Of a DNA stretch of 64,000 nucleotides, positions 46,432-58,281 are shown piece by piece (position 1 is the stretch's first letter; the number at the start of each line of letters is the position of its first letter). The notes under the pieces are model-generated. The model had not been told where the DNA came from and did no database searches. It saw only the letters and a program-made list of their open reading frames with translations. The position numbers were made by a program, and so were the translations under genes. The stretch is from Acipenser ruthenus (lineage: Eukaryota; Chordata; Actinopteri; Acipenseriformes; Acipenseridae), in NCBI RefSeq assembly GCF_902713425.1, contig NC_081241.1:1496501-1560500 (forward strand), given 5' to 3'.

Positions 46432-46569
46432 CATCAGATTTGAATAGCCCTCAAACACGATCAAACTGCTCATATGGTTTAAAATATCTGAACAGTAATA
46501 CTTATTAATAATTTGAAAATCATCAGAATAGTTTGATCGTGTTTGAGGGCTATTCAAATCTGATGGTGA
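46432..46569. repeat. Foldback repeat, right-arm copy
   Basis: Mirror of 631-768. Confidence 0.7.
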
Positions 46570-46821
46570 ATAGTCTGGTCGTGTATGAGGCTATTCAAAA
46601 CTGTTGGTGAAAAAAGCACTTACAATATTGTTCTCTTTTATTTTTATTTGCAATATAACACGTATTTCGATTTTATTTGATTTTTTCTTAAAACATTTAT
46701 TTTCTCATCTTTTTGATTGCAGCTGTATATTCAAGTTGAAATAACATCTCGGTTTCGGATCATGCCTAGAGCAGACGCCATCAAGATTCACACATTTTCA
46801 AAAAGCATTCTCCGCGGGGGT

Positions 46822-46977
46822 TTCTGTGTGTGTGTGGGGGTCTGTGTGTGTGTGTGGGAGTGAGTGTGTGTGTATGGTGGTGGTGGTGGTGTGTGTGCGT
46901 GCGTGTGCGTGTGCGTGTGTGTGTGTGTGTGTCTTTGTGTGGTGGTGTGTGTGTGTGTGTGTGTGGTGTGTGTGTGT

Positions 46978-47017
<40 letters not shown>

Positions 47018-47105
47018 TGTGTATGGTGGTGTGTGTGTGTGTGCGTGTGTGTGTGTGTGTGTATGGTGGTGTGTGTGCGTGTGCGCGCACGTGTGAGTGT
47101 GTCTG
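46822..47105. repeat. (TG)n microsatellite block
   Basis: TG repeats with tggtggtg interruptions, the mirror of the CA block at the left window edge. Confidence 0.95.
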
Positions 47106-47129
47106 TATGTAGTAGCGCGCATGTGCGGT

Positions 47130-47275
47130 GTAAAGGAACCGCCCCCTATTTAAGTCACAGACGCGCTTTTGAAGTGATTCCTCAGCTGAAGTTTGAAGAG
47201 AGAAGAAGCATGAGAGAGAATTCAGGCAGGATTTATGCGTTTGTCCGGGGAGTTTTTTTGAAAACGGTAAGAGAG
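47130..47275 (+). promoter_or_regulatory. Possible promoter and first exon
   Basis: accgccccctatttaagtca gives a GC-box and TATA-like pair. About 65 bp downstream a short frame starts ATG in gaagaagcatgagagagaat and reaches aaaacg|gtaagag, a good donor. No following exon is identified before 48 kb. Evidence is positional only. Confidence 0.25.
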
Positions 47276-47712
47276 CTTTTTTTTCAGAAATTGTACTCTG
47301 GTAGATTTTGTTTTGTTTTTGTTCTTTTATAAATATTTAATTTAGTATCTCTTTTATTTATTTTGTTTTGTCGATACGCTTTTAAATCGACTAACGCTCA
47401 AGTTGTACTGTGATTTATGTGTGTGATACTTGTTTAAACACGTTTTAAATGTCGAATAAGTTGTTTTCTGAATTTTTCTTTTGCTTTTGTGATGCGCTAT
47501 TTTAAACTTTCTCCTGTTTCAACTATTGGTTTTTGTATGTGAAAATATCTTTTGCTTTTAACGTATCCTGGTAAAAATATGTATACACCCCGCATAAGAT
47601 AACATGAGCATATCAAAATGAAAAAATCACTGCGCCTCAAACCTTTGAACAACCTCATGCGTCTTATTAAACAAGGATTTTTGTAAATATGGACAAATGC
47701 AATAAGTGTATA

Positions 47713-47716
<4 letters not shown>

Positions 47717-47770
<54 letters not shown>
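47717..47770. repeat. (AT)n microsatellite
   Basis: Pure AT repeat. The surrounding 47,280-48,200 shows no gene. Confidence 0.95.
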
Positions 47771-47771
<1 letters not shown>

Positions 47772-48209
47772 CTCATATTCCTATATAAAATCCACGCCCC
47801 CTCATTATATATTCATATTTTCATACATATAAGGTCAAAAGGTCCAAAGGATCATAAATCAGATTTTTGACATAAGCTACAGTAATATTACTACTAACGA
47901 CATAGAACGTCTGTACAGCACTGAAACACTATGTTTAAAAAAACAACTGGACCGCTGAACCTCGTCTTCTTAATATTAGCAACTTTGTAACTTTGATACA
48001 CGTGCCGCTGACTCGTTACTTTGTCTTCTCAATATGAAACACTTCACAATACATGTACATAAAACACTCAGGTACTTTCTAGAACATTATACGCTCCGAA
48101 AGAAAAAACAAAATCTCATTCCCAGTCTGACAGAGCCACCTGCTGGAGATATATAGAAGAATCGCTAATTGCTTTCAAATACCTGTGTTTTTAACTTGGA
48201 CTATAACAC

Positions 48210-48320
48210 CAGGGGAGAGCGCGAACGCAGCCCCCCACTCCCAGAAACGATACAGACGAGATTCCTGCATTTGCGACATGTGAGTTGTTCCACAAAAGGG
48301 ATGGATGTGTAGAAAAGCCG
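48210..48320 (-). pseudogene. U1 snRNA-like sequence, 3' half recognisable
   Basis: Reading the minus strand, the end ggctgcgttcgcgctctccc ctg matches the U1 stem-loop IV region almost exactly. It is preceded at U1 spacing by a diverged Sm-site region, and the match weakens further upstream. The 5' end that would pair with splice donors is not recognisable. About 13 bp past the 3' end, gttaaaaacacagg resembles a snRNA 3' box. It could be a pseudogene or a strongly diverged variant. It lies about 380 bp from a 5S gene. Confidence 0.5.
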
Positions 48321-48701
48321 ACACGTCTGCGTGAATGAAATTCAAAAATGGAAACAAATGTTTGCCCAATGTGTCTTTTGTACATTCTCTGCTTCAAATC
48401 AGAGGTGCCATCGAGTATAAAAAGGTGGGTGTGGGGCACAATGTTGGACGAATAGCTCTTTTGCATAAAGACCATTCAAATGTATTGTTTTATGCTGCAA
48501 AGCTCAAGGCTAGCTCTCCCTTCTAGTAACATGTATTACCATGCAGGAGCCTTGCTATTGGCCCGCGCATGTGCAGCCCAGAGCTGCTTAAGTGTTACTG
48601 TTTGTGACAAATTAGAGATCTGGAAATCCCTCCCCCAACCTGTCACTGCATGAATGATATTAACTTAATACTATGAAAGAGATAAACCAAGAGAGTCGTT
48701 C

Positions 48702-48821
48702 GCTTACGGCCATACCACCTTGAGAACGCCCGATCTCGTCTGATCTCGGAAGCTAAGCAAGGTCGGGCCTGGTTAGTACTTGGATGGGAGACCGCCTGGG
48801 AATACCAGGTGCTGTAAGCTT
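48702..48821 (+). rRNA. 5S ribosomal RNA gene, full length
   Basis: Starts gcttacggccataccacc and ends caggtgctgtaagct, 120 bp, followed by TTTT as a Pol III terminator. The internal C box tggatgggagaccgcctg is intact. The A-box region reads agctaagcaagg instead of the usual agctaagcaggg, and there are a few changes at about position 20 (cttgagaac). It is a single copy here, not a tandem array, so it may be a dispersed functional copy or a young pseudogene. Confidence 0.9.
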
Positions 48822-49085
48822 TTCTTTCTGCAGCTTGACAGGGGGCGCTATTTCCCTTGTTATTTATGTTACTAACATGGAAGCTGTAAAGATAAACATC
48901 GTTTTCATTTTTTGTTTTTTTATTGTCCCATCCCACACAGGAACAAATGTGATAGTTTAATATGTTGCACACACCATTCTTAATTCCTCAATTCGTGACG
49001 AAATGTGACCCAGAAAGTTAAAAACAGTACATAAAATAAAATTGAATAAAAAAGATGTATAGGGACACTGACATGCATACAGATA

Positions 49086-49190
<105 letters not shown>

Positions 49191-49644
49191 AGTATTGAAC
49201 ATGCCCCCTGCTGGAAGCTTCTGGGAGAGCTGTCAGTTTGTTGTCCTGTGCGTGAGTGTAGTGCTGCTTGAAAACTCCCGCCCCTCGCTGGATTGAAACT
49301 GGACATTTACATAACCTGTGCAGGGAGGTGCTGTTTCCCTGTATTTTACTTCCTGGCTCACATTTCTTAAAGAGTAAAGGTTTCTGCATGGATCACGTGT
49401 GTTAGGTTTAATTTCGAGGTTTAAGTTTTGTTTTATAGTTGTATTTAATGATCTTTTGGAATACTGAAGTTATTACAGTAATGATGCTGTGCACAACGGT
49501 AGGAGTAGCTGTGTGTGTGTGTGTGTGGTCCTGTTGGATGTGCTTAATCTTGTTCTGTCTAGGAAACAGACATGCTAATTAAGGGTCAAACGAATAATAC
49601 AGTACTAAGCTACATCTGTAAATCTTAACCAGTCTAATAAACAG

Positions 49645-50310
49645 ATGTTTTCTGCTTATTATGCAAAGGCTGCCCTTCGAATCGGTGATATCATGAGGCA
49701 AGTTCAGCATGGAAGAGGGGTTCTTGGTCTCAGTTCAGCTCCTCCTACATGGCACAAGGCAGCCTCAGCTCAACAGAGGAAGCTGGTGGTCAACGAGGTG
49801 CAAAAGCAGGAGGAGATGAGGTGTATAAAGGCCATTTCCCAGGCCAAGCAGGGAGAATGGATGAGATGGGAGAGTGTGGAACAACGCAAGATTGGCTGGC
49901 AAGACCTATGGACAATGGAACAGAGCAGGATCAGTTTCCTCATCAGGTCAACATATGATGTTCTCCCATCACCACAGAACCTAAACCTCTAGGTAGAAGA
50001 GAATCCCTAATGTCCTTTGTGTTCATCACCTGCAACATTAAGGCACATTTTGACAGGATGTAAGGTGACTCTTAGCCAAGGACTGTTTACTTGGCACCAT
50101 GACCAGGTGCTGCATTGTTTGGCCTTAGCATTGGAAGACAAGCGTAACATGACCAATAAGTTGCCACCAGTTCCATCAAAACATTACACACAAAAGACAA
50201 CATTCCTCCACCCAGGAGAGCAACCACCAAGAAAAGGTGTTAAAACCAATCCTCGCCCAGGACAACTGGAAGCTGTTGGTCAACGGCTTATTTTTCCACC
50301 GACGGCTTAG
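49645..50310 (+). mobile_element. Non-LTR retrotransposon C-terminal fragment
   Basis: Translation across 49,645-50,310 gives KAALRIGDIMRQVQHGRG, a QKQEEMRCIKAISQAKQGEW segment and a Cys/His motif CPLCSSPATLRHILTGC (CX2CX7HX4C), then ALALEDKR. This is the tail of a reverse-transcriptase ORF of a LINE-type element. There is a stop near 49,990 and a second before the zinc knuckle, so this is a dead copy. The clade is not determined. Confidence 0.65.
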
Positions 50311-51170
50311 TGCCTGCTCACTAGTGGGTACTAAACACTTTAGATTGTGAATCTTCTAATGCGCACATTTCATTGAAAATGCCTCACAGATTGTCAAAAA
50401 TTGAGAAAACCCCAAACTCAAGGGGGCGCTGCAAGAGAACCAAAATTTGCAGACCCTTATTAGACATATTTGGAATCTGACATCCAGATAAAAGAGAGGT
50501 TCTTTGCTGAGCTTTCTAGACCATCCAGAACCCTCTCAGCAACCAAACATAGATAGCGTTTTGAAGCCTAACAAAGTAGTCTGTATTTTCCAATCTTTTT
50601 TGGGATAACATTTGTATTACAGTATTGATCTTTCTGATATCTGGCACACGTATTCAGAGCATCACTCTGATGTCAGAACACTTTGAATGGTGTTTCTATG
50701 CCAAGGGGTTGCTGAATTAGGGTAAAGAAGGTAGAAAACGAGTAGTATTTTGTAAGTGTTTTTTTTCCAGGTTCTATGGGAGGGTCCTTCAGCCAAACCA
50801 CTGAAGTTACAGGTCAGAGATTCGGTTTGCACAATCTACTGTACACAAGGGTAGTCTGTACCAACTTCCAGCCTGTTAGACCTAAAGATGATAAATTAAT
50901 AGCCCTCCACAAATGCTGAAAAGGTGTGTGGTCATTATTCTCAATGGATTTCAGCATCTGGTCGATATGGATTAGCAAATATGACCCTCTGTCCTGTTTA
51001 TTACGTCACTAATAAATCAAAATATTTTAAGAGTGTAAACTGTTGTCCTGGAAACAATGCACGATAGCAGGACTAACTAATAATAATAACAAACCTGGGG
51101 GCTTCAAATGGATGTTTGAAACATGCAAGTCTCTGTTCATACAGGCAGCCCTCTCCCTGCAATCACTGCA
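50311..51170. other. No gene seen
   Basis: Unique-looking sequence of average composition without a credible frame. It may be the 3' untranslated part of the preceding LINE, but I cannot show this. Confidence 0.4.
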
Positions 51171-51176
51171 CAATAT

Positions 51177-51793
51177 TATTATTATTATTTATTTATTTCT
51201 TAGCAGACGCCCTTATCCAGGGCGACTTACAGTCGTAAACAAAAATACATTTCAAGAATCACAGTACAAGTAATAATATAATTAAGAGCAAGATAAAAAA
51301 TACAATGACTGGTTCTAGCAAGTACAAGTGTGACAAAATACGATTCAATAACGGAGCAGATAACAGTGTCAGTGATAGTTACATCAGGATATAATTAAAT
51401 ACAAAATACTACAGATTAAATAACACTTGACAGATTACAGTACTCTGAAGTACAGGATTAAATGCAGTAAAATAGGGGCAGATAAGAGCAAGTAAATCGC
51501 ATTAAGGAAGGTGATAAAGTGTTCAGAGGGAAAAAACAGAGGAGTTCTACAGGTGCTGTCTGAAGAGGTGAGTCTTGAGGAGGCGCCGGAAGGTGGTCAG
51601 GGACTGGGCAGTCCTGACATCTGTAGGAAGGTCATTCCACCACTGCAGGGCGAGGGTGGAGAAGGAGCGGGCTCTGGAAGCAGGGGAGCGTAAAGGAGGT
51701 AGAGCCAGTCTTCTAGTGCAGGAGGAGCGGAGAGGTCGAGTCGGGGTGTAGGGAGAGATGAGGGTCTGGAGGTAGCTGGGTGCAGTCTGGTCA
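51177..51793 (-). mobile_element. L2-like LINE 3' region, minus orientation
   Basis: It begins with the reversed tail tttcttagcagacgcccttatccagg. 51,555-51,790 carries the segment gtgagtcttgaggaggcgcc ... ggtcattccaccactgcagg, widespread in fish genomes upstream of such tails. It is truncated near 51,793. Confidence 0.6.
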
Positions 51794-52007
51794 ATATTAG
51801 ACTTGCATTGTTATGTCTACATGGTAACACAGGCATACTGGTCTCGTATGGGAACTTCCTTCTTCTTATTGTCGTTTCTGCCAAGTTACAAGTGCTGCTA
51901 CATTTGTAAGCAATCGATGTAAAGTTTCCAGTTGGGTAGCTCTCGCAGGTGAGGTGTGCTTTTAAGGATCTGGCCGGGGGTTTCCTCATTGGGACACTGG
52001 GGAGCTC

Positions 52008-52060
52008 ATATTATTTATTTTCTTAGCAGACGCCCTTACCCAGGGCGACTTAGAGTTGTG
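52008..52060 (-). mobile_element. SINE/L2 tail fragment
   Basis: tcttagcagacgcccttaccc agggcgacttagag is the reversed L2-like tail alone, severely truncated. Confidence 0.65.
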
Positions 52061-52467
52061 ATTGTATTTTGTAATTTGTGTTTTGTGACTGTATTTTTTA
52101 TTAATATTGTGTTTAAAATACAGGGATAATCACAAAATATACAGTTTTCTATATGCTTTCACATAAAATATATAATATATCTCATCATGATGGGATTAAA
52201 GTCATCAACAAGATATAATGTTGTGTCAATCATTTATTTTCTCATTAATAACACAGTTTTGTGGGAGGTTGATTAATGCATTTAAACACAATGACGTTAA
52301 TTCAGCACTCTCCATACTGAAAGACGCTGTGATGCATTTCCTAATGCAGCCCGGTATTTCAGTAAGTCAAAAAAATAACTACAAACGGGGGTAGCATACT
52401 TGAGACTAGTTTACAAAATGTTTTCACAGCTGTGCAACGGCGTGTGTGCGGCTGATAGAAGATTTGT

Positions 52468-52634
52468 GTGCGCGTTCACGGGGATCATTCAGAGCAGATT
52501 CTGTGCAGACTCTGACCGATTTAGCCAATGGGTGCGTTCACAGAGCTCATTCTTAAAAGATCATTGGTTAAACTGGTCAGAGTCTGCACAGAATCTGCGG
52601 TTAATGAACCACGTGAACGCACCCTGTGTGTAAC
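52468..52634. repeat. Foldback MITE of about 165 bp
   Basis: gcgttcacggggatcattc ... gcagattctgtgcagactct is followed, after a short loop, by its imperfect reverse complement agagtctgcacagaatctgc ... cacgtgaacgcacc. There is no coding capacity. The frames on it are artefacts. Confidence 0.75.
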
Positions 52635-52639
52635 GGGAA

Positions 52640-53035
52640 GTGTCCCAGAATCCCCTTCTTTTGTAGTACTTTTCATGAGTTATCAAACTACTGCTACACA
52701 CAATAAATAAATAAATAAATAAATGATTGAAACAAAATAAAGACGTTTGAAAAAAACCGAAATGACCAGTGAATTAAACAGCTATCGGGGATGTTGTTTA
52801 TTTGAGCATTTTACTGCAGACTCGATGGATAAAGTTTGCTGCTTTATCGTAGAATTATGTACAATCGAGGCATATCGTCAACCGCTGTAATAAAATGTAC
52901 AAATAAATAACGAAATCTTGTGTATCACTTCGAACTCCTACATGACCAGTTAATGAGATAACACGCAAAACCGTTAGAATTGTGAAAAACAGCGGTATTT
53001 TTTTTCCTTAAATAGACGGAATGTGGGAAGGAGTG
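52640..53035. other. No gene seen
   Basis: AT-rich sequence with a short (AAAT)n run near 52,705. Nothing supported. Confidence 0.4.
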
Positions 53036-54152
53036 TTTTTATTATTATTTATTTCTTAGCAGACGCCCTTATCCAGGGCGACTTGCAACTGTTACAAGAT
53101 ATCACATTATTTTTTACATACAATTACCCATTTATACAGTGGGGTATTAACTTGAACAATCTAGGTAAAGTACTGTAATGCACCTCGCTGATTGCCCATT
53201 ACGACTATCACCGCACACCTGAGTTTTGTTACGGTAAAGCAGTCGGTCGGCAGGTGCCGGCGATCACGATTGGATTGCCTGGACTTTAAAAAGCTCGACA
53301 CCGGGCGCCTTACTGGGATAGATTGCTCTGTGTGAGCACTGTGATGACGAATCTGTAAGGGGACTGGCTTTAATGAGAAATCAGGGGAGGACTCTTTTAA
53401 ATTGCTATACTATTGTTGTATTTCTACTTTGTAATCTGGGTGTTTTATTGATCTTAACCACACTTCAATTCCAAACTATTACACTGTAAACACTGCGTGG
53501 ATCTGCAGGGGGCAGACACGCTCACTCACATCCTTGGTGGAGGTTTATTTTGTGTATTTCAGTTTGCTGTGTTGTATGGTTATTGTCTATTTTGGGTCAC
53601 TATTAATGATTTGATTTATCTGTTTATAGTTTTCTTTGAGCTGTCTTGTTGTAGTTAATGTATTTTAGCGCTATTTTTTGATTGTAGTGTGATTCATGTT
53701 CACTAATGAATTATTGTTTTTGAGTTTTATTTTCTTACTCCACGGGATTTGCAGTGGGCGTGTCTGCCTCCTTGCGTTTCCTATACCGCAGTGAATAATT
53801 AATCTAGCTCATTTGGTCTAATTTATTGGTATGGTCTAAGATCGCTAACTGCCCTGTTTTAATTAACTATACTAATAAATTGTTTGCTCTGAGTTGCTGT
53901 TCCTTGTGTCTTTGACGTCACTTCATACACTCTCCCTTATTCTATAAATATACCCAACTACCGGATCATCCTGTTAAACAAAGGCGGTGGTATCGGCTCG
54001 CTATTGCATATTTAATCCAGTAGCCGTGAACGAGCAGGTTCATTACAGTACCTCGCTCAAGGGTACAGCAGCAGTGTCCCCCACCTGGGATTGAACCCAC
54101 GACCCTCCGGTCAAGAGTCCAGAGCCCTAACCACTACTCCACACTGCTGCCC
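53036..54152 (-). mobile_element. V-SINE-like SINE interrupted by an LTR insertion
   Basis: The tail half (53,036-53,173) and head half (54,048-54,152, with gattgaacccacgaccctcc as reversed B box) are one minus-strand SINE split by the element at 53,174-54,047. The two halves join at the aggtaaagtac / gtacc site as in intact copies elsewhere in the window. Confidence 0.85.
53174..54047. mobile_element. Solo LTR (LTR retrotransposon fossil) inside the SINE
   Basis: 874 bp with TG...CA ends and short inverted termini (tgtaatgcacct / aggttcattaca). A 4-bp GTAC target duplication flanks it (53,170-53,173 and 54,048-54,051). No internal coding region remains, as expected after recombination between two LTRs. 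A Ty3/Gypsy-like or retroviral origin is possible, and the size and 4-bp duplication do not decide. It is younger than the SINE it interrupts. Confidence 0.8.
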
Positions 54153-55595
54153 GTTTGAGTCTCGCAAATATTCTTTAAATGTGCCTTAAACCTTCCTTAT
54201 TAACAAATGTTGGTACCGACACGAGCACAGAGCCCACTGTAAGTAAATATTTTCACTTGTAATATTTGCCATGAAAATAAATTACTACAGTCCTCGTGAA
54301 AATAAATGAATTTAAGCCCTGAGTATAAGTATTAGCAAGTATCCTTTTAGAGTTATATCACCTTAAAAACAGAAGAGTTTAGCTTTTCGTTGTCCTCTTC
54401 GACTCAGTTAACTTCTTAATTAGTTAAAATGGCACTGGCTATTATTTTGCTATTTGCTTAGTTGCTGTCACGTGATAGATGTTATAAGCCAAGCACTTTT
54501 ACTGACACGTTCCCAGAACACATCTTAAACACTTGAACAGAATTATTACTAACACGTACCTTTCTCTCTTGCATTTTGTAACACAACAGCTATTATCGTT
54601 AATTTAGAATTTCAACAAATTCAAATTATCGCAATAACTTGGGCGAGGCTGTTGCTATGACGTTTTTCTAGGCGGAACAATTTTAAAACATAGTACTATT
54701 GCAGCTTTTAGCAAGAAAAAAGAGAATGTTTCATTCAACAGCGTTACATTGTCAGACTAGTCGCTGCACTTTCGATGCCCCAAAACAGGAACACTTTCCT
54801 TAAGCCCTTTAACTCATCACAGAAACTGCCCTGGGGGGCCCCTGGCGGGCTCGACCGGTGTAGTATCAAATTCAGAGCCCCTGTTTGTTGTGCGCATGCG
54901 TGCCTTACTCGTTTAATCAAAGCGCGTTCCCGGCGGTTTGAATGTTCCGCGGATACGCGCAGAACTTGCCATTTATGTTAATCTTCCGTGAACTCCATAC
55001 ACGTTTAATAATTCAGCAAAAAACAAACAAATAAAACACATTACTTTTCAAGTTGAAATGTGATATCTAAATAAACAACACCTATGAACACTGCGTTGCT
55101 CATAATGTGACATGCGCACAAAAAAGCAGGGGCACTGAATGACGCCCCTGTTTGAGACTCGTATCAGAATTGAGTAAATGATCGTGTTTTTCATCTTGCT
55201 GTGTCCGTGACTCTGCTTATTAATGTCTGACAGGTGAACAGTCTTCCTCCCGGCCAGGAGAATGCAGAAGGGGAGACAGCGCGTTTGATGTGATGTAATG
55301 CTTGCAGTTCTGAGCGCTGCCACGGGCGGCGCTTCGGCGCTTTCAGATCCTGTTTGTAACGCAAGTTCTGACAGAGCGATTTCTACACCGAAGTTCTATT
55401 AACACTTCGAAGAATATACTTTATTTGTGTGGGTGGTCTAGAAAGCCAGTGTATATCTGTGTTATATATATTTGAGCTAATCCTATTTAAAAGATATTAC
55501 CAAAAACAAACAAAAACAAAGAAAACTGCATGCATGACACATCGACGTATAAGAAAGGAAGAAAAGTTTTGTAAAGGAATAGCAGATAGATAGCG
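54153..55595. other. Upstream region of the leader exons, CpG-rich near 54.9 and 55.3 kb
   Basis: No gene is recognised. Locally CpG-rich stretches (gcgcatgcgtgcc, ttcccggcgg, gggcggcgcttcggcgct) precede the leader exon at 55,596 and are the likeliest promoter region. Confidence 0.4.
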
Positions 55596-57203
55596 ATGGA
55601 TACCGGAGCCTCAGCGCCGGATCCGTGTAAGTATTTACTTTTACATTTTCTGTGTAGAGCTTCTGCTGTAATAAAGAGTATGTGTGGCCAAAAAGGGCTT
55701 ATTCTCAATTAGATTGTGTTTGGTTGTCTAAATATATGAAATGCACAGGATAGCCACGGTTTACTTTCGATTTCTGAACGGCCATTTTAGGGAAAGGTGT
55801 TGCTTGTTATTATTTCTATCGTGTTGTTTTATTGAAACTGCGTAATTCATGTATTAGTATTCAGTAAGGTTTACTGTAGCCCCCTACTGCAGACCCCGAC
55901 TCGAATCACTTCTGAATAACCCTTTAAATCAATTCCAATTCCTTTTATTGCACAGGCTGTATTGAACAAACACACACACGCCTTACATGTGTCTGATGAG
56001 GTTATGCATGTTTGCTCAATAAAGCTTATGTGCCGTAAATTGAATTGATTAAAAGGGAATGTGAATTGAAATTGGGAAAGCATTTAAAAAAAAAAAATGT
56101 CATTTTGAACGAAACAACGTGAAATATCAACCAATGTGTTAGATTGTTTTTGCAAACTTTATTTTATTTATTTATTTATTTGTTACTTTGTTTAAAAGAA
56201 ATGAGTGGGAAAGAAACCTTGTTTTTTTGTTTTGTTTTATCTTAGCAAAGGAAAAGTGTGAAGAGGAAATGAAGAAACAGCCAGAGCCTCGACGAAAACG
56301 AAGACGAAGAAACAGTAGTGAGGAAGGCCATCCTAACAGTGAGTGAAGAGTAGAATGCAGAGGACAGAGTCGTGGAGGATCACAGAGTACAGAACAGGGG
56401 TGCTATTCCATGAATGAGGATACAGACGACATGTTTATGGATATCCTCATCAGTGAAATAGCCACAGCACTGTGTGAAAGTTCATGCAGTATTCTGTTTA
56501 TATAACTGACATATGCAGCATCCTGTGTGGAAAAGAAAGCATGTTTCAACCTGTACTGTATTTAACAGCTGAGTCCAGAACATCTCCTCAGATTGTCAAG
56601 TAAAGTTATTTGATGCTGAACTCTATACATTGTTGTGAAGAGTTCCAACATCCAGTAACCTTTTCTTATTAATATTCATTTTCATTATAGGTGTAACTCT
56701 AATGTCACGATACGATACGCATCACGATATGCAGGTCAGGATACGATATGAATCACAATGCATGCAATGGTCCTGATGGGCTACTTGTATGAAGCACAAT
56801 AGGATCAAATGATCATTTAACAAGTGACTGTTTTATTAGAAGACAAATGAAATGAGACAGGGAGAGTATGTATCCATACCAACTATAAAACACACTCTTC
56901 ATTCAAGAACCGCTCTGTGAACTACAGTGAGCTGAGCTGTGCTTTGGTCTTGAATCACGATGCACACGATACAGACCTCTATGATGATACGATATCTCAT
57001 GTAAAGAAAGTGTCCTGATTCATCGATACATGATGAATTGTTACACACCTCGTTTAGATATACATTCTACTCTTAACTAGTTGAATGTATATAAACATGA
57101 ATCATTAGTTGTGTGTGATTTAAACATTTCCTTTTTTGTGTAGTGTCTGGATGTGAAGCGAGTGCAGAAGAGGAAACAGGAGAGACAGAGGAACAAGAAC
57201 CAG
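55596..57203 (+). CDS. Three small leader exons, Arg-rich and acidic, candidate 5' part of TRIM gene 3
   Basis: Exon a (55,596-55,626) starts at an ATG in a good context (gcgATGG) with an in-frame stop 9 bp upstream, and reads MDTGASAPDP. Exon b (56,246-56,338) encodes KKQPEPRRKRRRRNSSEEG. Exon c (57,144-57,203) encodes SGCEASAEEETGETEEQEP. Borders are cttag|caaag, aaca|gtgagt, tgtag|tgtct and ccag|gtaagt, and all internal junctions are phase 1. The encoded 61-residue leader has a strong basic cluster, a plausible nuclear localisation signal, then an acidic tail. No domain is recognised. The next compatible phase-1 acceptor found is the TRIM RING exon at 60,799. It could instead belong to another gene whose remaining exons I missed. 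Confidence 0.55.
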
Positions 57204-57770
57204 GTAAGTAGATTGTTATTTTCTTTATATTTTTGTCTTTTGTTTATACCAGGGACGCACATTGGTTAAATCCACAGTTTACAGCCACGATAGGTATGTG
57301 GTCATTGTTTTAAAACAAAAGCCTCATTTTAATGTCCATGTAGGCTCAAGCAAGGCTGTATTGTTTATGGGATGGGACTTGCAGCATCACATCCACATAT
57401 CTGGATGTATAGCTGAAACAGCGCCCCCTGCTGGTCAGGGGCCTTTATGATTCCAGGCAGAGACTTCCTTCCTCGCCTCCAGGATTCAGTAACTTAGTAA
57501 CTCTGAGTTAAAAGAGGCGACTCGCTTGAGAGTGTGAAAGGAGCTTCATCTTCAGTCCTGCATTACAGTGGTGAGGGGACATTCAAACTGGGCAATTCAG
57601 ATCAGGGAAAAGAAACAGGAGTAAAGTTGATCAAAGTAAATAAATACAGTTTCAACAGATGACTTGTAAAATGCAAAACATTTCTGTTTATTGATATCAA
57701 TAAATATCAATACGTCACTCAATTAACTTTAAACAAAGTGCCTCATTCACTACACGGCAGTGTTTTGGAC
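57204..57770. other. Intron-like sequence, no gene seen
   Basis: Follows the exon c donor. Contains cgccccctgctggtcagg and other single motifs but no credible exon. Confidence 0.35.
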
Positions 57771-57771
57771 A

Positions 57772-58218
57772 TTATACAGTGATAAAGGAAGATCACTTCA
57801 CGCAGTTTCATACAGTGATAAAGGAAGATCACTTCACACAGTTTCATACAGTGATAAAGGAAGATCACTTCACGCAGTTTCATACAGTGATAAAGGAAGA
57901 TCACTTCACGCAGTTTCATACAGTGATAAAGGAAGATCACTTCACGCAGTTTCATACAGTGATAAAGGAAGATCACTTCACGCAGTTTCATACAGTGATA
58001 AAGGAAGATCACTTCACACAGTTTTATACAGTGATAAAGGAAGATCACTTCACGCAGTTTCATACAGTGATAAAGGAAGATCACTTCACGCAGTTTCATA
58101 CAGTGATAAAGGAAGATCGCTTCACACAGTTTCATGCAGTGATAAAGGAAGATCACTTCACGCAGTTTCATACAGTGATAAAGGAAGATCACTTCACGCT
58201 GTTTCATACAGTGATAAA
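57772..58218. repeat. 36-bp minisatellite, about 12 units
   Basis: Unit tacagtgataaaggaagatc acttcacgcagtttca. Its length is a multiple of three, so frames are open on both strands with 12-residue periods. No gene is supported. Confidence 0.96.
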
Positions 58219-58281
58219 CACCTTATTCACTAAACTCAATAGATGCAATAATACAGTGGAGTAACCTACTAATCAGCACAC

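Larger units (their letters stand above)
29516..47105. repeat. Right arm of the large inverted segmental duplication
   Basis: Reverse-complement match to 1-22,256 (see left arm). Sequence found only here includes a SINE at 45,697-45,941 and, in gene 2, the SINE at 32,565 and the LINE fragment at 33,682. It lacks the left arm's extra 4 kb in intron 5. Homology can be followed to the end of the (TG)n block near 47,105, where the left window edge prevents further comparison. Confidence 0.93.
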
